Made by a program: the position numbers and the translations under genes | Assembly (NCBI GenBank): GCA_028829895.1 | Contig: CM054178.1 | Coordinates: 84,201,058-84,265,057, forward strand | Source: Sinotaia quadrata | Lineage: Eukaryota; Mollusca; Gastropoda; Architaenioglossa; Viviparidae | Direction: 5' to 3' | DNA: 64,000 nucleotides | In this document: one piece after another, positions 39,597 to 52,975 of the stretch | How the letters are laid out: each line of letters starts with the position of its first letter | Numbering within the stretch: position 1 is the first letter of the stretch | Notes under the pieces: generated by a model | Databases searched by the model: none | Seen by the model: only the letters and a program-made list of their open reading frames with translations | What the model was told of the DNA's origin: nothing

Positions 39597-42500
39597 CCGC
39601 CTCAGATTATCTAATTTACTTAACTTCATTTATAACAATTTCTTCGTTTGCCTTAATTGCTTACTTATCCTGTTTTTCTAGTAACAGAAATCTTCCACAT
39701 TATGACGTCAGTTTGATGATCAGTCTTATTTATGCTCTACCACAGACCAATAAGACACGCGATATTGATGTTTCCTAGTGTGTGTGTGTGTGGGGGGGGG
39801 GGGATACCTGTAAGACACTTGAAACACAACCTGTATCTTGATGTCAGCAACTAGCACGGGGGAGACAACTCCCACATTCTACTGTCACTCTCAAGTGCAA
39901 GCCAAGAGACGGAGTTGTGTTAATGGCCGTTTGATTTGGAGAGAGCGTCGATGCATCTGCACTATCTTCTTTTTCACTTAATGTTGACAAATGCATTTGT
40001 ATACTGTTTAACTTTCTATAAACTGAAGACAAATAAAAGGTGTGGCTTTATGTTCTCAGGTACCAGTTGGCAGCTCTATATCTCTCTCAAAACAATTTCT
40101 ATGTTTGCACATATGTGCATTTCGCTTGTTTGTTTGTATGTTATGTATGTTTTAATCACAAAGCTGATACTTGGCTGAATTTATTTCCGTTCTGGAGGTG
40201 AAAAAAGAAAAAAGAAAAAAAAACAGAACATAAAGACCTGTCGACTCGTTTACTTTATCTTGTGCACGATTGCCCAATATTTCACTTCAAAATAACGACC
40301 ACATGTTGACGCAGGCGTGAATTTCCAGAGCCTTTTCGGGCACTAGGAACGATCTTGGGACGAGAGGAACGATCTTGGGACGAGAGGAACGATCTTGGGA
40401 CGAGAGGAACGACCTTGGGACGAGAGGAACGACCTTGGGACGAGAGGAACGATAAAGGAGAATTCGCAGGGGAACGAAAAGCAACATATTTTCTTTCAGG
40501 CAAAAACATCTCTACGCGTGTGTTTGAAGCCATCGAAATAGGAACCACGTTTCTCATTAGATGTATTAATAGACTATACTTACATGTCCTAAAAAAGAAT
40601 TCCTAAGAGACAAGTCAAAAGAGAAAAGTACCTGATATCACCGACCTTTTGAACTCCTGGACATTCTAAATTATGAATTTTCAAGAATGAAGCATCGAAT
40701 ATTAATTAACAGTACGAAAATATTGGAAACTTTTTTTTTGTTTTATATTGTATTTTGAATACAGAATAAAACGCCCCTACTGTTGTCATCAGTGAAAAGA
40801 CACAAAAGTATTCTGATTTAAAAATAAGAGACATTTTAAAAAAAATATATATCATCTCGTGCCTTCGAATTGTGCACTGTTAGTAGACGTGCAGACGAAA
40901 TATCAGAGACTTAAAATCTAACAAATTTACTGAGGTACTATAACTTCAATGGCCTGTTGAAGGCCCGTGGCGCCCAAGGGCAATATAATTCTGACTCGCA
41001 TTATCCCACCCCACAAAAAAATAAAAAAATAAAAAAATAAAATAGCATTAAAAGAAATTTAAAAATGAATTATATGAACCTAAGGCAGCTTTCTCTAAAC
41101 ATTCTACCACCCCACCGCTTTATCCCCCTTCACTCCAGAAATGCCTCACCAGAAGACCACGGCACAATAAAAGGAAGCGAAAGGGGAGAAAAAAATTAAA
41201 ATTAAAAAAAATAAATATACGTAAACTTTTCTTCCCTCTGCAGTGGACGAGCACGTAGGCGAAATCAGGTTTCAGGCTTCGCGCATCGAAACGTTAGCAG
41301 TGCAAAAAAAAACAAAAAAAACCGTGTTGGCTCTGTGCAGCTCGGGCTTGGCGAATGAATTGCTCGTGAGTAAGTAGTTCCTAAAACGTGTCGCTAAAAT
41401 GACATTCACAATATAGTACCAATACCCAATGTGTTAGACTTCAGAAAAACTCACGGAAGTGATACTAGCGACCTCTGTCCGCCAGCGCACCATAGTGGAT
41501 GTGATCGTGTCGTCTTTCAACTAATAAAATAATAAGTGTCATGGATAAAATTCTACGGCATGTAACTTCTCAATTAAAATGCGAATTGAAATAAAAATAC
41601 ACATTTCTTTTTTAAAGGGTATTGTTATAAATTGCGGCGGGTGGGGTGGGAGGAGGTGCTAAGTCACGTGGTGTGTTAGAACTGTGTGAAGCTACACAAA
41701 TAATTGTATATTGAGTTACACGTTGGCAACATCGCATCCCCACCTCCACCACCACCCTCCCCGTGATAAAAAAATAAGATTCTTTCAGATTTGTAGATGT
41801 TCGAATACACGCTATGTGTGCATGTCGATTTTTCTTAATAAAATATCAGCTATTTTTGTCCTGTTTATTTATTCGTGGATGGTGTCAGATTAGTTCCTCT
41901 GTTTGGCAATATCCGCCCACCCACCCCCTGCGCAAAGAAATATATCCCACAAATCGTATCACTAGAAAGGTTGTTCAAAGTTCATTCACTGACCTTAAGG
42001 GCCATAATTCTGCGAGAGCCACTTAAGCAGAATTCACTGAAAGTAAATACTCACGCAGTCATACATTAACTACGTCCATTTCTTTTTCTTGCTCTCAGCC
42101 CCATCATTAGGGAATCTTTTACGTGGACCAAGCAGCCAACTTAACAGACGACGTAGTTTGTTTCATACGTACGAATCAGGAGCGCCTGGTGTCAATTCCG
42201 GTGAATCCCGTCCTTGAACTTGAAACAGGGATAAAGGTGGAGACCTATTAAATATATCAATCAACTTTCCTTTCTGTTCCTGGGTGCTATAGGGGTGGAG
42301 ATGGGAAGAAAGAATGTGTTGATGCTGAATGCTAGAGGAATGAGAGCCTTTGAACTAGTTAAAATCCAGTCGTTAAAGCCGTTTGTAAGTAGTACAGAAA
42401 AGCGCTGAGTGTTGTGCCACAAACTTTCGCTTGATTCCAGAGATTGCTGATAACAAGATCTTCGTTGTTGTTGTGGAAATTTTTCTTGTGTTTTTGAGAA

Positions 42501-44596
42501 GAAAGGAATGATACACGTCACTGATTACTGAGTGTTTGGCATGGTTTGCGTCGTGCTATGAAAAGCAATTCCGGTTTTGGAATTAGATTAAAAACGGATA
42601 CAATATGAACAAGCTTTTCTATGCACATTTGTTGTAGGCAGACGCAGTAAAGTAGAGAGACATAGACTTATAAGAAGACAGATGAACAGAGGCAGAGAGA
42701 TAGATAGAATTTGGAAAGGCGAGTAAACAATGTAATACAGAAATGAACCAAATCTTACAGTCATTAATACAGTTCAATCGAAAGATAAGTTAATAGTAGT
42801 GTAATTTATTTCCTAAGAGTTGTGTTCCAAGGTGTGTTTATAATCTAAAGAGCTCGCTTACCAGCACAATGAGGACTCCCCACCCCCACCCCAGTGACTC
42901 GTGAAGACTAAAACACACCAGAATGTTTTGCACAATCAGCAAATCTTTCTGACGTTGCAGAAACTAGTTCTGACCGCTTTATCGAATGGAGACGATATCG
43001 ACAAATTTAAGAGATACTTGTCCTGCAAATAACGAGATTGATCACACTTGAACGAACAACATCGAGTGCCAACACAGCGATAGTAAAGCACAACAAATTC
43101 TACCGTATACTCTCGCATAATTGTCCTGACACCAGACACTTTTCAACGCAGAGTTCCAGACAATCGACTCTCTACTCAAAAAACCGAGCTAAATGTGTGT
43201 AGTCATCCTCGGAGTGTGGTAAGTCGCACATGAATGGTTCTGCTTTCCAGTAAGAGCTTCTGCTTGTAGTCATTTAACTACACACACACAGACAAATACT
43301 TGAAATTTCCAAGCAGCGACCAGGAGAAGAGAGGGGATCAAACTTTAACACCATATCAGTTAAATGAAATCGATGCTAAAGCAATATGATACCCCAACAA
43401 ATCTACGCCCTGGAACAAACCGAACCTGAGTTTTCTGGAGGTGGTGGGAGTGGAGGACCCCCATTCCTCCCAGCATAAAAATCTGCGATGGTGTTTCGCT
43501 TGATCAGTTTCTTGTGGTGCTCCTGAACCAACAGATCCCCGGGGTAGATGTTCATTGCGAGGTCCACTGAGCTACGTCGGCGTCGCAAACGCTCGGCTAT
43601 GTTACTGCAACAGGATACAGTTTAAGTTGATAATTATATAAGGCAGACCTATGTTACTCCCAAAAGATTACACTTTAAAATGAGAATTATATGTCAGTTC
43701 TATGTTACTGCAGCGGGGTACAGTTTAAAATGAGAATTATATAACCCACTTCTATGTTACAGCAACAGGGTACAGCTTAAAATATCTATTACATAAATCA
43801 GCTCTATAATACAGCAACAGGATACAGTTTAAAATAACTATTATATAAGTCAGTTCTGTGTTACTGCAAAAGGGCACAGTTTAAAATGAGAATTATATAA
43901 GCCCCATCTATGTTACAGCAACAGGGTACAGCTTAAAATATCTATTATATAAATCAGCTCTATAATACAGCAACAGGATACAGTTTAAAATAACTATTAT
44001 ATAAGTCAGTTCTGTGCTACAGCAAAAGGGTACAGTTTAAAATGAGAATTATAAGTCAGGTCTATGTTACAGCAAAAGGGTACAGTTTAAAATGAGAATT
44101 ATAAATCATTTCGATGTTACAGCAACAGGGTAAAGTTTAAAATGATAACTATATAAAGCAGTTCTGCAAAGAAAGAGGATTGAAAAATTAGTCTGTTATG
44201 TATCTGAATCAGATACTGCAATAATAGAAGTTGATCAGTAGTTTAAAGTAAATGTTAATTAATCAACATTAGGGCAGACGCACTAAGACAGCATACATAC
44301 TTTTATAAAATGTGGCCCGGGATAGTTTACAACTAACATCACTAAAGATGGCTTTTTACACCTATCATCACTAAAGAGGGCTTTTTACACCTAACATTAC
44401 TAATGGTAATTCACACACAAAATCCATAAAGATGTGATTTGAAAATAATACTCTAAAGAATGCTATTTATAATTGATAACCTGGCCAAATAAAAGTACTA
44501 CCCATTTAAAACATAATGCGAGACACCGATTCACAGGACAACTTGCAAATTAAATCCATAAAGAATATAATCCGATTGGTATAATCTCTGGTGGTG

Positions 44597-44666
<70 letters not shown>

Positions 44667-47600
44667 GAAACAGAGAGAGACTTTCAATCAAAAGTCCCAT
44701 AGATAGAATCGTTGAGGAAGAAAGGCACACACAAGCACATAAATCCTATACGTGTAATCGCTGTGGAAAAAGGGGATACACAAGCATACAAGTGCCACAC
44801 GTGAAATCGCTGTAGAAAGAAGGGATACACGTGTAAACTCTGTGGATTAAAAGGGATACACAAATACTCGAAAGTCACATACCTTGCTCCCTCGCCCTCA
44901 TCACACGAATTGCTTGGAGAGTGTTCAGGGGAGAGAGTTGTTGGAGAGACGTCTCCACAATTCTGTGAAAAAAAAAAGATATAGAGATGAGTGAAATAAA
45001 AATATATTAGTGGATAAGTGATAGATTATTTAATGGCAGTGATACAAATAAAAAAATAATATTTCCAATGAGATGAGTAAAAAGAATACTATATCCAGGA
45101 ATTAATAAATTAAGAATTATTTACCCATGAGAAATTTTTTAAAAGATATATCCAAAAATTGGCGGAATTATATATAAGTGAAGAAAATAAAAATATATTC
45201 AGAAGTAGGTAAAACAAAAATATATCAATGGTTAAGTGAAATAAAATTATAACAGTGAAGATAATATTCAGAGATAAACTAACTGAATCCAAATAAAATC
45301 ATACCAACGAGTGAGTTAAATAGAAATAAAAACATACCAACGAATGAGTTAAATAGAAATAAAAACATACCAACGAGTGAGTTAAATAGAAATAAAAACA
45401 TACCAACGAAAGAGTTAAACAGAAATAAAAACATACCAACGAAAGAGTTAAACAGAAATAAAAACATACCAACGAAAGAGTTAAACAGAAATAAAAACAT
45501 ACCAACGAAAGAGTTAAACAGAAATAAAAACATACCAACGAAAGAGTTAAACAGAAATAAAAACATACCAACGAAAGAGGTAAACAGAAATAAAAACATA
45601 CCAACGAAAGAGTTAAATAGAAATGCACTCAGGAATGGCTTGTATTAAAAGCATTTTATGAAAAAAAGATATGTAGAAAAATTCATTTGTTTTCTTAGAA
45701 TGGGGCAAGGAACCGCATCGAATACAGACATTTCAATTAAATTGTTAATTATTCCTTTGAGAAGAAAAGCATTAGGAGAGTGCCCGACCACTGTGAACGC
45801 TATTGTACCGACTGCAACGCAATATACCGCTAAGAGCCGTGGCGAGCAATTGAATTAGAGCTACAGCGTAACATTACATCTACCCGCGTGCAGGAATTGA
45901 GATGGATTACATTTACCAGGTCACGTGCAATGCAAGTGAGTTGGACATAGACTACAACATTTAGTCATTAAAACGTGAGGAGTTAGGGCCACACTATAGC
46001 GTATTTTACCCATGCGACGCTCAATGAGGGACAACAAGACGTGAGGAGTTAGGGCCACACTATTACGTATTTTACTCATGCGACTCTCTGAGCTAACTTT
46101 CCATCAAACCATGATCTGGAATGTCACATTGCTCAGTCGTGGTCAGAGCATCGTGACCCATAACTGCAATGACGATTCACGCTCATTTATAGCCGCAGTA
46201 TGCCCTCTGTTCTGTAGAGGTCAGTATGTTTAGGAGAATTCTTTCCCATTGTGCAGTCAACGACATATTTTCCAGGAAACGTAGATCGAAAGTCTTGAGA
46301 AAATCCGTCCTTGGCATCAAAACAAGAGAGCGCCACGTCGCTGGCACTATTCTTAAAATAAATGACTTATTCACAAGTGTGTAGTTGCTTTCGGAAAACT
46401 ATATTCAATATTTTAATTAAATAATATATGATGTCACCCATGCAAGGAAACATTTTGGAAAAGCGCAGTAAACATTACTTCATAGATTCCTGGTAAGTCA
46501 GGAAAATAGCTTGAATTATGATGTACGCTTTGTACTGATAGCTTGAGTCATTGTAAGTAAACATTACTTCATAGATTCCTGGTAAATCAGGAAAACAGCT
46601 TGAATTATGATGTACGCTTTGTACTGATAGCTTGAGTCATTGTAAGTAAACATAATACGTTTTATCATGATTTGCCTCAACTGGTATAATAACAGTATTG
46701 AGTGTGCCTCTCAGAGACAAACGCCCCTGATTTACAAACCTACGAACGGCGTTGTCGCTGTAGTCAGTGACTTTCCTATCAAGAGGAATAATTTTAAACA
46801 AAGGAATAAGTAATGAAACTGATAACGAAGTGAACTACTACTTTTACTACCACCACCACCACTACTACTGCTTAATTTAAACAACTCTAAAACACAAGTA
46901 TATATACGAAATATTTATAATTCCATTCTCTCTCAAACTGTCAGTTAATTCACCATTAAGCTAACGGCTGCCTTTCATAACCGAACTTCTTGCCACACCA
47001 AATTCAAGTGATTAGAGTATAGAATTATCTACAGCATGTAGACTTTTGATCTCAGCCCATTGGCTGGTCTCGTTCTCAGAAATCTTATCCATTGGATAAT
47101 AAAACTGTTCATCCAGTTGGCACTGTTTTGAACTGCATCAGTTATTTCTAGCTTATTCTCAAAGTGTTTACTCCAACTCCGACACTTACAAAAATACCAT
47201 CATAAGGTGTGCCCAAGGTCGGGTCATTTCGACAATTTAACAATTTATATGACAATTCAAGGTCTAGAGTTAGAGATAAGCAAATTTACTCTGCCACAGA
47301 TTAGTACTTGTTTTAAAGAGCATATATATATATACGCATGAGAGAACCATAGGAGGGTCTATTGCGCCTTTAAACTCGCTTTCAGTAATTGTGGTTCGAG
47401 ATGTCGATAATTGCTTCCCTTGTCACTGCCAATCAACACACAGCTGACTGAAATAAATAGGAGTAGCTGTATTTTTTTGTTTTGTTTTTGGCTTTGGCCT
47501 GTAAATTCAAACAAAAATATAATGCATTGTTACACCCAAACTCAATATGCACGCATACAATCACACACACACACACAGACACACACACGCTCACATACAA

Positions 47601-50600
47601 AAACACACACAAACAAGCACACACCAATCTAGATAAACGCCTTAGCCTTACTAGAGTAAACGAAAGAAATTTCAAGAAACTAAAAATAGGTGAACAAGCG
47701 AATGTTAAGGTCACATCTCATTTCATCGCGGTGCGGACCGACAGCTGGAAAGCAGCAGCGAACATGACAGAGACACACCACCTTTTAACAAAACATCGCG
47801 GCCTGCGAGCACGTACAGGTGGCAAAAATAGCGCTTCCCACACCACAAACCTTACTCTCTCTGCGCTAAACCATCACTACCTGACTAAGATTGATTCGCA
47901 AACGACTTGAGAGCCAAGAGCGCAGATGAGATTCATCAAACAGAACAAGTAGTAATTAAGATGGATGCATGATTTCCCTGTCATCAGGAAAAGTGTTAAA
48001 GGGTGAAATCAAGAAAAATTATATCGATGTGTAAACATTAATAAAAAAAAAAAACCGGAATCAAAACGCACAGAACTATAGCGAAGGTTAGGCGAAATCA
48101 AATAATGATCATTGGTTTCTGAAAGTGCCAGATACGATTTGATTAAATCAGGGGAGGAAAAAACACACCAGTGTTACCACCTCACGAACCATAAACAACG
48201 AATGTGTGAGATGTCATTAGCTAACATGACAACCTTGGGATCGTTAGGAAGGGCAGATCTTGTCATCGGGGTAGTGAAGGATTGGATGAGAAATATTACG
48301 ACAGCAGTTTATTAATTACGCAATTTACTTATGACGCTTGACGTCCACAGAGCGCGAGCAAAGTGTCAATCACTATCTAAAAATATACCTTCTAAGTCAG
48401 TCAGGTGATGGAGTTGTTTCCATGCACTCTGGTAAGTGAAATACAATAAGTGCTATGTAATCCTAAGTATTAAGACAATGTGCACTCAACCTTGGAGTTA
48501 TTCGTGGTGAATATTTTAGGTTACCTACTGCGATAGTAAAACACAAAATGATCTATACCTATTTCAGTTATAAAACCCGAAATGGTCTCTATCTACTTCT
48601 GTAATAAAACACGAAATGGTCTTTACCTACTTCTGTAATAAAACACGAAATGGTCTATAGTACTCTATACCTACTTCTGTAATAAAACGAAATGGTCTAT
48701 ACCTACTTCGGTAATAAAACACGAAATGGTCTATACCTACTTCTGTAATAAAACACGAAATGGTCTATAGTACTCTATACCTACTTCTGTAATAAAACAC
48801 GAAATGGTCTATACCCACTTCTGTAATAAAACACGAAATGGTCTATATCTTCTTCGACGATAAACCACGAAATACTCTATGCCTACTTCGGTAAATAAAC
48901 GCGGTAAATGAGAGTCGTTTATCCTTAGTTTAGCAAACAAGCAAAATATCACCTATTCACTTTAAGACAGTATGGCTAAATAAACGCGGTATATGAGAGT
49001 CGTTTATCTTTAGTTTAGCAAACAAGCAAAATATCACCTATCCACTTTAAGACAGTATCGGTGGTGCGTTGCTCCTTGGAGAATGCTTCACAAGACGACA
49101 GCAGTTATAAATCATCGGATAAGAATGCAAGCCTATTAATTTATAATAGTCCTAACAGATATATTGATTTGAAAAAAATAATAGTTCGCCTGCTAGCAGG
49201 ATTTATGTTCTTGTTGGTGTTGGAATTCTTCTTCCTTTCGTTCAGGGTAGAACAAAAGGAAACAGTATCCATGGAATGTTTTAAACTCATCTTGCATGTA
49301 GAATGTTTACATTCCATTGCAAATGAAATATTGTGACAGTGTATGCCTTTTGTTTTTTTCCATGTCAAATTAAGTGTGTGTGACCATTCTTGCTCTATTT
49401 ATGTGGAAATCAAATTTATTATAAAATAAATATAATATGTCCGGCTACTCAGTCTGTGACACAATGCCACTCTAGTTATTGGTTATTATTATTATTATTA
49501 TTGATAATCATCCATAACTAATTACAAGTGATGAGAATCTTACTTCACATTATTAATAATTCTCTAGAAGACAGCACTCATTTCTCCCACTTGACGGTTA
49601 TGCAGACTCTGTATTCGTTTTCTTTCTTTCGCAACATTAAAGACAAACATGTTCTGTAACACAGCATTTCAGTAGGTGAAAATATTCTTACCAAAGGAGA
49701 AGACAAATCCGTCTTGTATATATATATATATATAGCGAGCCCCCATCCACCCACTTCTCTCCAACATATGGTTATCAATATATGTAAGAAGGTCAATAAA
49801 TTTATTAAATCAACAATCAAATATATATAACAATGTCTATAAGTCTTAAATCCTAACACACACACACACAGAAGATTAGTGTCAATATAAATCATGAGAT
49901 AAATCATGTCAGAGAACAGAAATGGAGTTATTAGAGTTAAGTGATAATAGTTTGTCTGACGATTGCTGCAAGAGTCTCTGACATGCTTTCTTAACAAATG
50001 CTACATGCTTATTGTTACAATAGAATTGTCAGTTTTCACATGTTCCTCTAGCTGTCTAGCACACTGAGGAATATTTCATGAACCACTGTTCTCTCAAGAC
50101 TAATCTGGGCGCTCCTTTGCTGTATTAGTTCTTTCAAGCATAACAACAATATAGCTATTTCCAGTAACTTCCTTGTACCAGAAATTCCAAGATGTAGTTG
50201 AACCTACTTTGCCACCATACATCAACAGCAGTGTATCCTTTCACTTACACGCTGGGTGTAGAGACGTCTCAAAACTACCATGGTCATAGTGGTTTAGAAA
50301 TCAATAAACCAGGAAATTCTAGAAATTCCACAGATTCTAGAATACACAAAGACTTATTCTTCCCTGTAAAATATAATCAGAGAACAATGCTAAGTTTTCC
50401 AGTTTATAATATCTAAATCCATTCCTTTTTATATTCAAGTCTCAACTTACATTTTCCTGCAACAGTATTTATTAGCCTGAGACACACATGCGGCATAATA
50501 AATATAATATATTCGTTTGTGAACGTGTTCACTAGAAACAATGTCATGTGTGTAACATATAACATACAAGCATCATAATTCACAAATGTAGAAGTAATAG

Positions 50601-52902
50601 TCTACTCATATAATGCATCTCTATATTAACACAAGTATACTAATATCAACAGCAAAATGCACAAAATATTTCTAACTCCATTCTCTCTCAATCAATCAGT
50701 TAAGTCACCATTAAGCTAATGACTGCCTTTTATGACTGGACTTCTACACCAAATTCAAAGTGATTAGAAAATATTTCTTTTCCAACAGGTAAACTTTGAT
50801 CTCAGCCCATTTGTTGGTCTGGTTCTTTGAAATCTTAACCATTGGATAATAAAAACTACTCATCCACCTAAAACCGGTATAGATTACATCAGCATGTTAC
50901 TTGATTTGTTTACTCCCAAAATATCATCATAAGCAGTTTCTAAAGTCGCGTCTCGTTAACATTGACAACAAAGACATAATTATCAAGTATAAAAATAGAG
51001 AAAGATAGAGAAGTATAAAAATAGAGATGGCAAATTTACTTCGCCACATAGCTAAGTCGAAAAATGAGATCAAATCATAATAGACCGAGTGGAATCCGAT
51101 GGTTAAATGCCATTTTATAAAGAGAATTATCTTTGAATGGTTTATGAATATTTAATTATATATTCTCATGAAATACACACAGCAACACACAAAGCAATAC
51201 ACAGCAGCATACACACAGACACATGTAGATACACGCGCGCGCACGCGAAGGATCTATTAAAAAAAATCAAGTTATTATTGACGTTCCCTCTCACACTCTT
51301 ATCCCCTTTACTTCCTGATTGCGCACTCTAGTTTTCTCCCTTGTCAACAGTAACTCTTTCGGGCAGAAAATCAAAGAAGTCCAGTCAAAGGCCCCAAATT
51401 AAGGTGAAGTAGCATTCAAACGGCCAGTAGCTTGAAGTCATTTAAGGAGAAAGGCGGGGGTGGGGTACAAGAGCTGTCACAAGATTTCCGCCACTTCAAA
51501 AACGAAGAAATAAAACATTATTCACGTTTTAATGGAAACCTTTGACCGTTCGCGTGAACCAAATGAACATGTTGCATAAATTTGAGGGAATTTCGGATTC
51601 TGAGAAAAAGGATGGAGATTCTGAATAGAGAGCGCGTGAACCTTTTATAAGAGGCGTGTGAACAATGAACAGATGCTACGGGAGCAGGTTTATTTATTAC
51701 AAGTGCTTAGAATTTGCGGTGCACCGTTTTTATCTGATTTATAATCGGTGCCTTGTAACAGGATGTGGTTGAGAGTACCGTGGACGCGGGTCACCAGGCG
51801 GCGGTAATGGAGCTGTTGAGATGCAGTGAGTCTGGGAGAATGAAAAGAAAAGAAAATATGAAAAGGTGGACATTATAGTAAACATCCAAAGGGCAGCTTT
51901 CGACAGGTGACTGATTGTGAAGTTTTCCCCTGTATGCTAGCGAGCAAGTCTTGTGTTGTATTTGAGATATCGATGACTGGGAATGTTTTGCGCTTTATTC
52001 TGATCACTGGGAATGTGAATGTATTTTAGACATTCATTACTGGGCATGTTTTGAGTTTTATTTGGGACATTTGGCATGTATTGTGATTTATATGAGGTAT
52101 CGGCATGATACGGTATTTTATTGGGGCAGTGGGCAAGTATTTTTTTGTGGGGCATTGGGCATACTTTGAGTTTCATTTAGGGCATTGGGCATACGTTGTG
52201 TTTTATTCGGGACATTTGCCATGGATTGTTTAGTATTTATTTTAGATGTTGATCATTGCATACGTCTTTTGTATTACAGATATTGAACATTTCACATTTT
52301 TTGTGCTATTGATATAGATCATTGCAGGTGTCCTTTTTGTTATAGATATTGATCATTCGACATGAATCGTGTTTTATTTTAAAGATGTTTATCAATGTTC
52401 TGGTTTTGTGTTTCATTTTAAAATACTTACAAAGCAAAAAAAAATTACAAAATGAGCAGTATAGTATTATATGTACAACAACAACATACCAAGGAATATA
52501 ATCACAGTAACAGCAGTTAAAATAATTATAATAATCATACTACATGTGCGACATTTAGGTGTTAGTATTAACGACTGTATCCATGGAAATGATGAGGTAA
52601 ACAGAAATGAAGGCAGAAAAGGAAAGAGCTGAAGATGGGGAGGATTAAAGAAAATATATTTTGTTAAAAAGGTGACAATAAATTAGATAAAATAGGATTA
52701 CTGGGTCACCAAGTCACAGAAGGAAGTATGTGACAACTAAGAAGAACAGGTGAAGCTAGACATGAGATGGATATGAGAGAGAAAAGACAGACACAGAGCC
52801 AAAGTCAAAAATATAAAGGTAAGAAACGGAAGAGATGGAGAAAGAGGACAAAGAGATGAGGAACGATCAAGACTGGTATGAGATGGATAATGTGCAATGT
52901 GC

Positions 52903-52975
<73 letters not shown>

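Noticed and set aside
42130..42245. tRNA-derived SINE
   Set aside because: Only a faint B-box-like block (GGTGTCAATTCC); no A box at the right spacing and no tail recognised.
44591..44815. CxxC motif resembling a zinc-finger start (CNRCGKRGYT)
   Set aside because: Single motif, no His pair, lies in a degenerate repeat and a GA-run frame.
45279..45628. 106-109 codon minus-strand frames of repeated Phe-Leu-Phe units
   Set aside because: The 33-bp repeat period keeps frames open automatically; no flanking coding sequence or splice support. Membrane-like look comes from T-rich codons.
47482..47910. 142-codon plus-strand frame
   Set aside because: Begins in a (CA)n tract (His/Thr repeats) and then reads anonymous sequence; no homology recognised and opposite strand to the gene.
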